DNA of 23,241 nt from JBJELF01 sp051879015. Lineage in GTDB: Bacteria > Bacillota > Clostridia > Lachnospirales > Lachnospiraceae. The stretch covers positions 1-23,241 of the forward strand of contig JBJELF010000035.1 in assembly GCA_051879015.1 (NCBI GenBank), in the 5' to 3' direction. Both the position numbers and the translations under genes were made by a program. Below the pieces are notes generated by a model. The model saw only the letters and a program-made list of their open reading frames with translations, searched no databases and was not told the origin of the DNA. Every line of letters begins with the position of its first letter. The first letter of the stretch is position 1. Of the stretch, positions 6,262 through 14,385 are shown one piece after another.

Positions 6262-7588
6262 CTGTGTTTACCTCTTTTTTTAAAAACTCCATATATTCTT
6301 TTATTTTCTTCTCATATCCCATTTCACTGGGCTGATAAAAAACGGTGCCAACCACATCATCCGGCAAATATTGCTGCTTTACATAGTGATTCGGATATTC
6401 ATGGGCATATTTGTATCCCACTCCACGCCCCAATTTCTCAGCACCACTATAATGTCTGTCCTGTAAATAAGGCGGCATAGATTCATTTCGATGTGTGTGT
6501 ACCCATTCCATTCCTGCATTGATGGCCATACAGGCTGCATTGCTCTTTGGCGCACAAGCAACATAAGTTGCCGCCTGAGACAGAATAATCTGAGCTTCTG
6601 GCATTCCAATGCGCTCCACTGCCAAAGAAGCTGCCACTGCCACTTGAATTGCCTGCGGATCCGCATTTCCCACATCCTCCGCAGCACATATCATAATTCG
6701 CCTTGCAATGAACTTAATATCTTCCCCAGCATAAAGCATTTTAGCCAGATAGTAAACCGCCGCATCAGGGTCGGAACCTCGCATACTCTTGATAAAGGCA
6801 CTGATAGTGTCATAATGATTGTCACCTGTCTTGTTATAATTGAGTTTTCTTTTTTGGATACATTCAGAAGCCACATCCAGCGTAATATGGATTCTGCCAT
6901 CCGCGCTTCTCTCGCTGGTCAAAATACCCAGCTCAATGGCATTGAGAGCAGCTCTTGCATCTCCATTTGCCGCATCACTCAAAAAATCGATTGCCTCCTC
7001 AGTGATATCCGCATCATAACTTCCCATACCCCGTATCTCATCATATACTGCTCGATGAATCAACTCTCGGATATCTTCCTTAGAAAGAGGTTTTAACTCA
7101 AAAATAATGGAACGCGAAATCAACGCCCCATTTACCTCAAAATATGGATTTTCCGTTGTTGCACCAATCAAAATAATCGTGCCATCCTCTACAAAGGGCA
7201 GAAGATAATCCTGCTGCGCCTTATTAAATCGATGAATCTCATCTACAAACAGAATTGTCTTCCGTCCATACATCCCCAAGGTATCCTTTGCCTTTTTTAC
7301 AACTTCCTCCATATCCTTTTTACCTGCACTGGTGGCATTAATCTGAGTAAAATCTGCCCTGGTGGTCTTTGCAATAACCTGTGCTAGAGTAGTTTTTCCA
7401 GTTCCAGGAGGTCCATAAAAAATAACCGAACTTAATTTGTCTGCCTTAATGGCACGGTACAGCAAGCAATTTTTTCCAATAATATGCTGCTGCCCCACCA
7501 CCTCATCCAAACATTGGGGGCGCATTCGGGAGGCAAGCGGAGACTCCGTCTTTGCAGTCATCTCTCTCATATAATCAAATAAATCCAT
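6251..7588 (-). CDS. rarA: RarA/MgsA replication-associated recombination ATPase
   Basis: 445 residues, typical for RarA (MgsA in E. coli, WRNIP1 in eukaryotes), an AAA+ clamp-loader-like ATPase acting at stalled replication forks and binding SSB. It shows PLASRMRPQCLDEVVGQQH at the start of the AAA+ domain, Walker A GPPGTGKT at 59-66, Walker B ILFVDEIHRFNKAQQD (acidic pair 116-117), sensor 1 IGATTENP, and the family-specific C-terminal MgsA region (ENxx SMPPYLQDRHYSGAEKLGRG, then GYKYAHEYPNHYVKQQYLPD). The ATG follows GGAGGTGTGAC. It has its own promoter (7682-7710) and probably heads a transcript with the amidohydrolase and M18 aminopeptidase genes downstream. No defects seen. Confidence 0.96.
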   Translation of the reverse strand: MDLFDYMREMTAKTESPLASRMRPQCLDEVVGQQHIIGKNCLLYRAIKADKLSSVIFYGPPGTGKTTLAQVIAKTTRADFTQINATSAGKKDMEEVVKKAKDTLGMYGRKTILFVDEIHRFNKAQQDYLLPFVEDGTIILIGATTENPYFEVNGALISRSIIFELKPLSKEDIRELIHRAVYDEIRGMGSYDADITEEAIDFLSDAANGDARAALNAIELGILTSERSADGRIHITLDVASECIQKRKLNYNKTGDNHYDTISAFIKSMRGSDPDAAVYYLAKMLYAGEDIKFIARRIMICAAEDVGNADPQAIQVAVAASLAVERIGMPEAQIILSQAATYVACAPKSNAACMAINAGMEWVHTHRNESMPPYLQDRHYSGAEKLGRGVGYKYAHEYPNHYVKQQYLPDDVVGTVFYQPSEMGYEKKIKEYMEFLKKEVNTDDN

Positions 7589-7681
7589 GTCACACCTCCA
7601 TCTTTCACTATGTCTTCCAAAGTCTCTCCTAATAAAAAAGAAAATAAATTTAATATATTACCCGATTGACATCCGTTCTCT

Positions 7682-7710
7682 ATCATACCACAACTTTCCC
7701 AAAACACAAA
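7682..7710 (-). promoter_or_regulatory. Extended -10 promoter of rarA
   Basis: Minus strand: TATGAT (7682-7687) preceded by TGG, an extended -10 motif, with a weak TTTGTG -35 (7705-7710) 17 bases upstream. It lies about 95 bases upstream of rarA. Confidence 0.6.
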
Positions 7711-7804
7711 GCCTTTTACAGCGAATTTTTTTCACTTAACATTTTGCTCACAATTTTTTCAAAAATCTTCCTTATTTTTCTCAAAAAATAACCACAATTT
7801 TCCT

Positions 7805-7879
7805 TTATTCTATAATCACAAGGTTGAAAGAAACCAAGGACGAAAAAACTTCTTCAGCCTTTTTAATATAGATTTTCAT
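7805..7879 (-). CDS. Candidate 24-residue small protein translated from a hairpin-containing leader
   Basis: Minus-strand ORF of 24 codons (MKIYIKKAEEVFSSLVSFNL, then VIIE). A strong GGAGG (7904-7908) lies upstream, but between it and the ATG is a perfect 7-base hairpin (7882-7901, GTGCTGT / ACAGCAC). A 6-codon leader reading (GTG at 7896) ends in TGA overlapping the ATG as ATGA, so the frame could be reached by termination-reinitiation, or the two readings may be one frame broken by a frameshift. The peptide is amphipathic rather than a clear membrane helix. A possible promoter is TTGATT (7939-7944) and TATAAA (7915-7920), 18-base spacer. I do not recognise the product; reality as a gene is uncertain. 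Confidence 0.3.
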   Translation of the reverse strand: MKIYIKKAEEVFSSLVSFNLVIIE

Positions 7880-7931
7880 ACGTGCTGTATCAACACAGCA
7901 CCCCCTCCTTTCTCTTTATATATTATGCAAC

Positions 7932-7976
7932 AAGAAAAAATCAAGCAGAATTAGGTCACCTGCTTGATTTTTTCTT
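7932..7976. terminator. Perfect 17-base inverted repeat, bidirectional intrinsic terminator
   Basis: Arms AAGAAAAAATCAAGCAG (7932-7948) and CTGCTTGATTTTTTCTT (7960-7976) are exact reverse complements with an 11-base loop. Each strand reads A-tract, GC-containing stem (TCAAGCAG), T-tract, the pattern of a bidirectional terminator. On the minus strand it lies 114 bases after the ntpD stop and probably ends the V-ATPase transcript. Both arms also contain TTGATT hexamers facing outward, which could serve as -35 elements of divergent promoters. Confidence 0.7.
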
Positions 7977-7985
7977 TTCCTATTA

Positions 7986-8070
7986 TATGATAAGTTTATC
8001 CAAGCCGTGGACGTACAGGCAAACTTATCGCAATGGGGGCTGCAGTTTTCCATGCCAGCCCCCATTTTTT
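7986..8070 (+). ncRNA. Candidate small RNA on the plus strand
   Basis: A plus-strand promoter-like pair, TTGATT (7964-7969) and TATGAT (7986-7991) with a 16-base spacer, lies upstream of two structured elements: an inverted repeat GATAAGTTT / AAACTTATC (7989-7997 and 8021-8029) and a strong intrinsic terminator (8032-8070). No ORF of note is inside, and the only downstream gene on either strand is the convergent ntpD, so the plus-strand terminator otherwise has nothing to terminate. If the -10 is right, the first repeat arm would partly precede the transcript start, so the exact start is unclear. Family not recognised; it might be an antitoxin-like or trans-acting RNA. Confidence 0.35.
8032..8070 (+). 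terminator. Strong intrinsic terminator (plus strand)
   Basis: An 11-base perfect stem, AATGGGGGCTG (8032-8042) with CAGCCCCCATT (8056-8066), a 13-base loop and a T run to 8070. The minus strand has no T tract after the hairpin, so it works for plus-strand transcripts only. Confidence 0.8.
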
Positions 8071-8089
8071 ACATAAATTCATGTGAATA

Positions 8090-8758
8090 TCAGATTGCTT
8101 CCTCGGCAATCTTCTTCTGACGAGCCTCCTCGGCCATCATATCCTGCACTTTGAGCAGTCGAATCTGAGTAGAACGCTCATTCTCATCCAACTTCATCTT
8201 AATATATTTAATATTCTCCTGTGCCTGCGGAATCACCACGTATTCCAATGCATTGACACGCCTTCTCGTCTTTTCAATTTCCGCTGCCATCAGCTGACAT
8301 GCCTTCTCAACCTCTGCCAGCTTCAACATATCTGGCAGCACATCCGCCAAAGACTTTACTGCGTCATCCAAATCACTGGATGTAAACGCAAAACCATACG
8401 AATAGATATCATTCGTATCACTGGTTCTTGTCTTTGCATCAAAAACAGGAATATCCACACTCATGATATTTCTAGTAGAAGGTTCAATATAAACCTCCTG
8501 CTTTTTCGCCATCAATGCGGTGTGAAGTGTCTGCTCTGACATAGATGCTTTAGCTACCACGAAATTGGTGTTGGCTGCCTTAATCTTTTCTTCCACTTTA
8601 AGACGAAGTGCCATATTTTCTCTGGCAAGTTCTAAATATTGGCGCATCAGCTCATCACGCTTATCCTTTAAAAGTTTATGACCTCTGGTCGCAGTGGCAA
8701 ATTTTTTCTTTTGCTTGGTCAGTTCGATTCGGGTAGGATTCACCGTTGTGGATGCCAT
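8090..8758 (-). CDS. ntpD: V-type ATPase subunit D (central rotor shaft)
   Basis: 222 residues. Subunit D forms the long coiled-coil axle inside the A3B3 head and transmits rotation to the membrane rotor. The start MASTTVNPTRIELTKQKKK and the long N-terminal helix (about 10-70), a short middle region, and a long C-terminal helix (about 140-222, AEIEKTRRRVNALEYVVIPQ) match the family's shape and length. The ATG follows AAGGGGG with normal spacing, 16 bases after ntpB. It is the last gene of the operon; no ntpH or ntpJ (potassium transporter), which follow in Enterococcus hirae, is present. Confidence 0.95.
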   Translation of the reverse strand: MASTTVNPTRIELTKQKKKFATATRGHKLLKDKRDELMRQYLELARENMALRLKVEEKIKAANTNFVVAKASMSEQTLHTALMAKKQEVYIEPSTRNIMSVDIPVFDAKTRTSDTNDIYSYGFAFTSSDLDDAVKSLADVLPDMLKLAEVEKACQLMAAEIEKTRRRVNALEYVVIPQAQENIKYIKMKLDENERSTQIRLLKVQDMMAEEARQKKIAEEAI

Positions 8759-8774
8759 TTACAACACCCCCTTA

Positions 8775-10148
8775 TCAAACTTTACCATAGTACATGTCAA
8801 GATACTTATCGTCAATACGCTTTAACTCTGTTCTTGGCAAGATGGACAACAATTTCCAACCAATATCCAAGGTTTCCTCAATAGAGCGATCCGTTGTATA
8901 ACCCTGAGAAACGTATTCTTTCTCGAAAGCATCCGCAAACTTTGCATACAGCAAATCCGTATCAGACAATGCGGACTCACCCAAAATTGCCATCAACTCC
9001 TTGGCATCTTTTCCTCGTGAGTAAGCTGCAAACAGCTGATTCATGGTATTGGAATGGTCCTCACGAGTCTTGCCCTTGCCAATACCCTTATCCTTCAAAC
9101 GGGACAGAGACGGCAGTACATCGATTGGAGGAGTGATACCCTTTCTGTAAAGTTCTCTGGACAAAATAATCTGACCCTCAGTAATATAACCAGTCAAGTC
9201 AGGAATTGGATGAGTTTTATCGTCCTCTGGCATCGTCAAAATTGGAATCATCGTGATAGAGCCATCCTTGCCTTTTTGACGTCCAGCTCTCTCATACATA
9301 CTTGCCAAGTCCGTGTACATATAACCCGGATAACCACGACGACCAGGTACCTCCTTACGGGCTGCGGAAATCTCACGCAATGCATCCGCATAGTTGGTAA
9401 TGTCAGTCAAGATAACCAATACATGCATACCAGCCTCAAAAGCCAAATACTCTGCAGCAGTCAATGCCATACGAGGAGTTGCAATACGCTCTACTGCAGG
9501 GTCATTTGCCAGATTGACAAATAAAACCGTACGGTCAATCGCGCCTGTCTCCTTGAAAGAATCGATGAAGAAATTAGACTCCTCAAAGGTAATACCCATA
9601 GCAGCAAATACTACCGCAAAATTCTCATCTTTACCGCGAACTTTTGCCTGACGAGCAATCTGGGCTGCTAACTGAGCATGAGGCAAACCAGATGCAGAGA
9701 AGATAGGTAGCTTCTGACCACGCACCAGGGTATTTAAACCGTCAATAGCGGAGATACCGGTCTGAATAAACTCCTGTGGATAATTTCTCGCAGCTGGATT
9801 CATTGGCAGACCATTAATGTCACGGCGCTCCACAGGCAAAATTTCTGGACCACCATCAATTGGATGACCCATACCGTCAAAGACACGACCCAGCATATCT
9901 TCTGATACACCCAGTTCCATGCTGCGGCCCAAGAAACGTACTTTACTATTTGACAGATTAATACCCGTGGAATCTTCAAAAAGCTGCACCAAAGCATCAC
10001 TTCCATTGATTTCCAAAACCTTACAGCGGCGAGTTTCACCATTGACCAGCTCAATCTCGGCAATTTCATCATAACCTACATTTTCGACACCCTTTACAAG
10101 CATCAGAGGACCTGCTACTTCCTGTATGGTTCTATATTCCTTTGGCAT
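8775..10148 (-). CDS. ntpB: V-type ATPase subunit B (non-catalytic nucleotide-binding-fold subunit)
   Basis: 457 residues. With subunit A it forms the A3B3 hexamer. It shows the conserved start YRTIQEVAGPLMLVKGVENV, MLGRVFDGMGHPIDGGP, IQTGISAIDGLNTLVRGQKLPIF, then SASGLPHAQLAAQIARQA where catalytic subunits would have a P-loop (no GxxxxGKT is present, as expected for B), and the signature PGRRGYPGYMYTDLASMYERAG. C-terminal GYITEGQIILSRELYRKGITPPIDVLPSLSRL is typical. The ATG follows AAAGGGGG and lies one base after the ntpA stop codon, suggesting tightly coupled expression and equal stoichiometry. Confidence 0.97.
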   Translation of the reverse strand: MPKEYRTIQEVAGPLMLVKGVENVGYDEIAEIELVNGETRRCKVLEINGSDALVQLFEDSTGINLSNSKVRFLGRSMELGVSEDMLGRVFDGMGHPIDGGPEILPVERRDINGLPMNPAARNYPQEFIQTGISAIDGLNTLVRGQKLPIFSASGLPHAQLAAQIARQAKVRGKDENFAVVFAAMGITFEESNFFIDSFKETGAIDRTVLFVNLANDPAVERIATPRMALTAAEYLAFEAGMHVLVILTDITNYADALREISAARKEVPGRRGYPGYMYTDLASMYERAGRQKGKDGSITMIPILTMPEDDKTHPIPDLTGYITEGQIILSRELYRKGITPPIDVLPSLSRLKDKGIGKGKTREDHSNTMNQLFAAYSRGKDAKELMAILGESALSDTDLLYAKFADAFEKEYVSQGYTTDRSIEETLDIGWKLLSILPRTELKRIDDKYLDMYYGKV

Positions 10149-10149
10149 A

Positions 10150-11916
10150 TTAGAAAGCCCCCTTTCTGATTACTTCATTGATTTCATTGGACAATTCACG
10201 AGAAACCTGATTAAATTCGCTCTCAATTTTGTCCTCTGTATTGTATTTAAAACGTCCGATACGCTCACGCACTTTCATCTTAATTAAGTTGTTGACATTT
10301 GCACCCTGCGCCAATGCATCCCTGCTCTCCTCATAAAAAGCAATCATCAGCTTCATCATTAAGAGCTGTTTTCTCAGAGAAGTATAGGTATCTACCTCAT
10401 GGAATGCATTCTGATGCAGGAAATCCTCACGAATAGAACGTGCAGCCTCCATCTTCAGACGATCACCAGCAGACAGAGCATCCATACCAACCATCTTTAC
10501 AATTTCATCCAACTCAGCTTCTTCCTGAAGTAAAGTCATCAGCTGCTGTCTGCAGCTCATCCAGTCTTCCTCGATATGCTCGTTAAACCAACCTCCGATA
10601 TTATCCAAATAGAGAGAGTAGCTGTTTAACCAGTTAATTGCTGGGAAATGTCTCTTATAAGCCAAGTTTGCATCCAATCCCCAAAATACCTTCACAATAC
10701 GCAAGGTTGCCTGAGAAACCGGTTCAGAAATATCACCACCTGGAGGAGAAACAGCACCAATCACAGAGAGAGCACCCTCTCTGCCCATTTTTCCAAGAGA
10801 AATGACCTGACCAGCACGCTCATAAAACTGTGCCAAACGGGAACCCAAGTAAGCTGGATAACCTTCCTCACCGGGCATTTCCTGCAAACGAGAGGACATT
10901 TCACGAAGAGATTCCGCCCAGCGGGAAGTAGAGTCTGCCATCATTGCCACTGAGTAACCCATATCACGGAAATACTCTGCAATGGTAATACCAGTATAAA
11001 TGGAAGCCTCACGAGCTGCCACAGGCATATCAGATGTATTTGCAATCAATACCGTTCTCTGCATCAAGGAATGTCCTGTTTTTGGATCCTTTAACTCAGG
11101 GAACTCATTTAAAACATCCGTCATCTCATTTCCACGCTCACCACAGCCGATATAAACTACAATATCTGCTTCTGCCCATTTTGCCAACTGATGCTGTACG
11201 ACTGTCTTTCCAGAACCGAATGGTCCAGGAACAGCAGCGACACCACCCTTTGCAATCGGGAAGAATGTATCAATCACACGCTGACCAGTCACTAAAGGCA
11301 TCGAAGGATTCAGCTTTCTCGCATAAGGACGGCCACGGCGCACTGGCCACTTCTGCATCATAGTCAGCTCTCGGTCTCCTTTTTCCGTTGCGATGACAGC
11401 TACTACTTCATCCACGGTAAACTCACCTGCCTTGATTTCCTTTACAACACCCTTCACACCGTAAGGAACCATGATTTTCTGAGTCACAATGACAGTCTCC
11501 TGCACCGTACCAAAAATATCTCCAGCTTCCACTTCGTCGCCAACCTTGACTTTCGGTACAAAATTCCATTTCATATCACGCTTCAAAGATGGAACTTCCA
11601 CACCACGTTCCAGATTATTTCCAGAAATTTTCATAATATCGTCCAATGGACGCTGAATTCCATCGTAAATGCTGGTAATCAGACCCGGTCCCAACTCTAC
11701 GGACAACGGTACTCCAGTCGATTCCACTGGTTCTCCCGGCTTCAATCCAGAAGTTTCCTCGTAAACCTGAATGGACGCCTGATCTCCATGCATCTCGATA
11801 ATTTCACCGATTAGTCGTTTGTTACTAACACGAACCACATCATACATATTGGCATCTCTCATGCCTTCTGCGATAACCAATGGTCCTGCCACTTTCTTTA
11901 TTTTACCTAAACTCAT
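10150..11916 (-). CDS. ntpA: V-type ATPase subunit A (catalytic)
   Basis: 588 residues. The catalytic ATPase subunit of the cytoplasmic V1 head. The P-loop reads GPFGSGKT at about 231-238, and the V-type-specific non-homologous region precedes it (about 110-180). The conserved GCGERGNEMTDVL, DSTSRWAESLREMS and SRLQEMPGEEGYPAYLGSRLA motifs are all present. I chose the ATG at 11914-11916, which begins MSLGKIKKVAGP as in homologues and has GGTGAT about 7 bases upstream; a GTG at 11928 is in frame but sits on the ribosome site. It starts 20 bases after ntpG. No defects seen. Confidence 0.97.
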   Translation of the reverse strand: MSLGKIKKVAGPLVIAEGMRDANMYDVVRVSNKRLIGEIIEMHGDQASIQVYEETSGLKPGEPVESTGVPLSVELGPGLITSIYDGIQRPLDDIMKISGNNLERGVEVPSLKRDMKWNFVPKVKVGDEVEAGDIFGTVQETVIVTQKIMVPYGVKGVVKEIKAGEFTVDEVVAVIATEKGDRELTMMQKWPVRRGRPYARKLNPSMPLVTGQRVIDTFFPIAKGGVAAVPGPFGSGKTVVQHQLAKWAEADIVVYIGCGERGNEMTDVLNEFPELKDPKTGHSLMQRTVLIANTSDMPVAAREASIYTGITIAEYFRDMGYSVAMMADSTSRWAESLREMSSRLQEMPGEEGYPAYLGSRLAQFYERAGQVISLGKMGREGALSVIGAVSPPGGDISEPVSQATLRIVKVFWGLDANLAYKRHFPAINWLNSYSLYLDNIGGWFNEHIEEDWMSCRQQLMTLLQEEAELDEIVKMVGMDALSAGDRLKMEAARSIREDFLHQNAFHEVDTYTSLRKQLLMMKLMIAFYEESRDALAQGANVNNLIKMKVRERIGRFKYNTEDKIESEFNQVSRELSNEINEVIRKGAF

Positions 11917-11936
11917 TGGAGAAATCACCCACCTTT

Positions 11937-12257
11937 CTATTTATCGCCAAACAGGATATCCGAACCGACTGCCTGCTCAACGGTTTTCTTGACACCTGCC
12001 ACACCTGCTCCTGTATTTCCCGAAACACCCGGTATCAGAATAATGGCTGGTACCACTTTTTCTTTGTACATTTGAATCTCATGTTCAAGATTTTCTGCCA
12101 ATTTCTCTGTCATAAAAATGACAGCATATTGTTCTTCTGCCAAACGATGTAAAATATTTTTTGCTTTATCCGCCTCAGACACTGGAAATGTATCCAATCC
12201 GATGGCTGCAAAACCATAGATGCTGTCATATTCACCCATAACTGCCACTTTATACAT
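11937..12257 (-). CDS. ntpG: V-type ATPase subunit F (NtpG)
   Basis: 106 residues. A small Rossmann-like subunit that binds the central shaft (subunit D) and stimulates ATPase activity. The start MYKVAVMGEYDSIYGFAAIG and the alternating pattern (ILHRLAEEQYAVIFMTEKLAE, then VVPAIILIPG) match the family. The ATG follows GAGGGAAATGT and overlaps the end of ntpC by 8 bases, so translation is likely coupled. The length is normal (100-110). Confidence 0.93.
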   Translation of the reverse strand: MYKVAVMGEYDSIYGFAAIGLDTFPVSEADKAKNILHRLAEEQYAVIFMTEKLAENLEHEIQMYKEKVVPAIILIPGVSGNTGAGVAGVKKTVEQAVGSDILFGDK

Positions 12258-13215
12258 ACATTTCCCTCATCCTTTCTCGGATAAACTCATCTGAAAGGTT
12301 GTTCTGCTTTCCTGTCAGAATGATTCGCACCGTTTTTATCTCATTTTCTCTTGCCAACAAATAAGCTGCCAGCGGTCCTGCTGTAAATGAATTATATTTC
12401 TGAGAACGAATTGTCTCTATCATCTGGTTATCACACCAACGTTCAAATGCAGACGGGGACTGAGCCAAAGCCTCTGCTCCATCTCGATAACTCGTTCCCT
12501 CCAAATAGCTGCAAATGGCCTCCACTCCGCTGAGTGCTGCATGAGCCAACTGCTCAGTGCTGACACTGCTGCATGGAGCCAATGCGCGTCTCATAAAGTC
12601 CATTGATTTGGCGGTTTTTTGACAGCGTACTGCAATTTTAATATCTGCCACAGCTACTGTGGACTCTGCATAATCTCTCAGAATACCAATCTTTGATTTT
12701 TGTCCAGCCGCATAGACAGCCTCCAGACAAGCACGGTCTACAATTACATCACATAACTGACCATCCTTCGTCTGCAAAAAGGCTTCATAAGCCTCCTTCG
12801 CCGCCTCCTTCATATGCTCTGGAAGAACACCGAAATTGCGTTCATAGACGATTTTGCTCATCTGCTTTCCATCGATACTGCAATCATTGTAAAAGATATT
12901 TGCATTGACTTCCCCCACAACAGCCTGCTTAATGGCTGCCTTTAAGTTGTGGTAAAGCTTCGGGTAAGACAATACATCGAAAATAGACATATCCTCCACC
13001 ATCTCTTCAATGACCTTCCAAGTTTTACGCTGCTCTGCTGCTAAAATTGTCTCCGCATCCAACTCCGTATCAACCTCACCCCAGCCCTTTTCCACCAAAA
13101 ACTGTAAACATGCCTTTTCATCCTTGCACGCTACCAATTGCTCCAAAGTTGCCTGTGAAAAAAGGGAGAGCTCCTTTGCACGGATTCTTGCAACCGCATA
13201 TGTGTAATTTGCCAT
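12250..13215 (-). CDS. ntpC: V-type ATPase subunit C (rotor-to-membrane connector, d-type)
   Basis: 321 residues. Subunit C (equivalent to eukaryotic subunit d) is a funnel linking the central stalk to the ring of NtpK subunits. It begins MANYTYAVARIRAKELSLFS, the usual family start, and is all-helical in appearance with an internal repeat-like architecture. The ATG follows AGGAGGTAACA, an excellent ribosome site, 62 bases after ntpE. No unusual features; no membrane segments. Confidence 0.93.
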   Translation of the reverse strand: MANYTYAVARIRAKELSLFSQATLEQLVACKDEKACLQFLVEKGWGEVDTELDAETILAAEQRKTWKVIEEMVEDMSIFDVLSYPKLYHNLKAAIKQAVVGEVNANIFYNDCSIDGKQMSKIVYERNFGVLPEHMKEAAKEAYEAFLQTKDGQLCDVIVDRACLEAVYAAGQKSKIGILRDYAESTVAVADIKIAVRCQKTAKSMDFMRRALAPCSSVSTEQLAHAALSGVEAICSYLEGTSYRDGAEALAQSPSAFERWCDNQMIETIRSQKYNSFTAGPLAAYLLARENEIKTVRIILTGKQNNLSDEFIRERMREMYV

Positions 13216-13277
13216 TGTTACCTCCTAATATCATTGTGACAAAAACATTTCCTATGAAAGTATCGTCACGCGGCTGC

Positions 13278-13871
13278 TTAGAATAAAAACCGATTCAATT
13301 TATCTGCCAACATCTCTCTCTGCGTGTGGAACATTGCCTCAATCGAGCAATTCTCCTCAATACCGCCATACACCAACACAAATCCGCCCAAGATATTGAC
13401 CGAATTTTCAGAAATTATCAGCTTGCCACCATTTTCTCTTGCAATTTTCTCAATGATACTGCTGAAGTTTGCTGGCATACGCTGCAAGTCCTTTGTATTA
13501 AAGCAGATTTCACCATTTTTTGCCTGTGTATATTTTTTCAGCATTTTCTCAATATAAGAAAAATATTCTTCTGTCTCCATAGAAGTAAATGCCTGTTGAG
13601 CCTGTCTCAAAATATCATTGATAATTTCCTGCTTTGTTTTCAGAAGCACTTGACGTCTCTTGAGCTGTGCCGAAGAATTTGCCTTCTCTCGGGAAGAAAC
13701 AGCCACTGCTGCCATCTTATTTTGATTTTCTGCATCCAGCACTGCTGCTGCCTTATTTGCCTCTGCCATGATGGAATCTGCCTCTGCCTTCGCCTCTGCA
13801 ACCTTTTTTTTCGCTGTCTCATTTGCCTCATCAAGAATCTGCTGTAACATTTTTTCTAATCCTGTTGCCAA
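13278..13871 (-). CDS. ntpE: V-type ATPase subunit E (peripheral stalk)
   Basis: 197 residues. It forms the peripheral stalk with NtpF, holding the A3B3 head still. The first 90 or so residues are alanine-, lysine- and glutamate-rich coiled coil (KMLQQILDEANETAKKKVAE and onward); the C-terminal part is a compact domain (INILGGFVLVYGGIEENCSI) that binds subunit A/B. The likely start is TTG at 13869-13871, eight bases after a perfect AGGAGG; an in-frame GTG at 13880 lies directly on that ribosome site and is unlikely. It lies 43 bases after ntpK. Confidence 0.93.
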   Translation of the reverse strand: MATGLEKMLQQILDEANETAKKKVAEAKAEADSIMAEANKAAAVLDAENQNKMAAVAVSSREKANSSAQLKRRQVLLKTKQEIINDILRQAQQAFTSMETEEYFSYIEKMLKKYTQAKNGEICFNTKDLQRMPANFSSIIEKIARENGGKLIISENSVNILGGFVLVYGGIEENCSIEAMFHTQREMLADKLNRFLF

Positions 13872-13914
13872 TCCGCTCACCTCCTGATTTCTATTTACTT
13901 CTCACATTCTGTCA

Positions 13915-14382
13915 TTACAGAACTGCGTTTGCTGCCAAGAAAGAAATCAAAAGTGCCAAAATTGCATAAGTCTCAACCATCGCCGGCAACAACATAGCCT
14001 TTGCGAACTGATCTGGTTTCTTTGCCACCAAACCGATGGAAGCAACAGCTGTTTTACCCTGATAAATACCAGAAATTAAACCAACTACACCGATTGGAAG
14101 ACAGGATGCCAATACATTCAAACCAGTTGCAACATCAATGGATGCATTTCCACCCAAAATACCAGAACTTGCTAATACAACGAAACCAATCAACAGACCA
14201 TACAAACCCTGTGTACCAGGAAGCAATTCCAAAATAAGTACCTTTGCAAATTTAGATGGATCTTCCGTTAAAACACCTGCTGCTGCCTGACCTGCATAAC
14301 CTACACCAATCGCTGAACCTGCACCTGCCAACAAAACAGCTGCTGCCACTCCTAACAGAGTATAAAATAATCCTAATTCCAT
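13915..14382 (-). CDS. ntpK: V-type ATPase subunit K (membrane rotor proteolipid), predicted Na+-binding
   Basis: 155 residues with four membrane helices (a duplicated two-helix hairpin), as in Enterococcus hirae NtpK. It forms the ion-carrying rotor ring in the membrane. The ion site is in the second half: LLPAMVETYAIL contains E137, the equivalent of the ion-binding glutamate. The partner ligands of the E. hirae sodium site are also present: L54, T57 and Q58 in LLPGTQGLYG, and Q108 in SGIYQGK. Only one hairpin carries a carboxylate (Q58 is at the other), typical of V-type rings. The ATG follows AAGGAGGATTAAACA and starts 3 bases after ntpI. Sodium specificity is an inference from the ligand set. 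Confidence 0.95.
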   Translation of the reverse strand: MELGLFYTLLGVAAAVLLAGAGSAIGVGYAGQAAAGVLTEDPSKFAKVLILELLPGTQGLYGLLIGFVVLASSGILGGNASIDVATGLNVLASCLPIGVVGLISGIYQGKTAVASIGLVAKKPDQFAKAMLLPAMVETYAILALLISFLAANAVL

Positions 14383-14385
14383 TGT

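Larger units (their letters stand above)
7589..8089. other. Gene-poor intergenic stretch between rarA and the V-ATPase operon
   Basis: This 501-base stretch holds the rarA promoter, a tiny minus-strand ORF behind a hairpin (7805-7908), a perfect 17-base inverted repeat acting as a bidirectional terminator (7932-7976), and a plus-strand candidate small RNA ending in a strong terminator (7986-8070). The part from 7720 to 7800 is very AT-rich and shows nothing else. A 64-codon plus-strand frame at 7882-8076 is not supported as a gene. Confidence 0.6.

Noticed and set aside
7805..7879. Holin-like type I toxin
   Set aside because: The peptide lacks the continuous hydrophobic helix of such toxins, so only a neutral small-protein call is made.
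7882..8076. A 64-codon plus-strand frame across the rarA-ntpD gap
   Set aside because: It has no ribosome site and reads through two inverted repeats and a terminator hairpin, so it is most likely chance.
13255..13267. A 13-base match (AAAGTATCGTCAC) with 17247-17259
   Set aside because: A match of this length is expected by chance in a window this size, and the surrounding sequence does not match.
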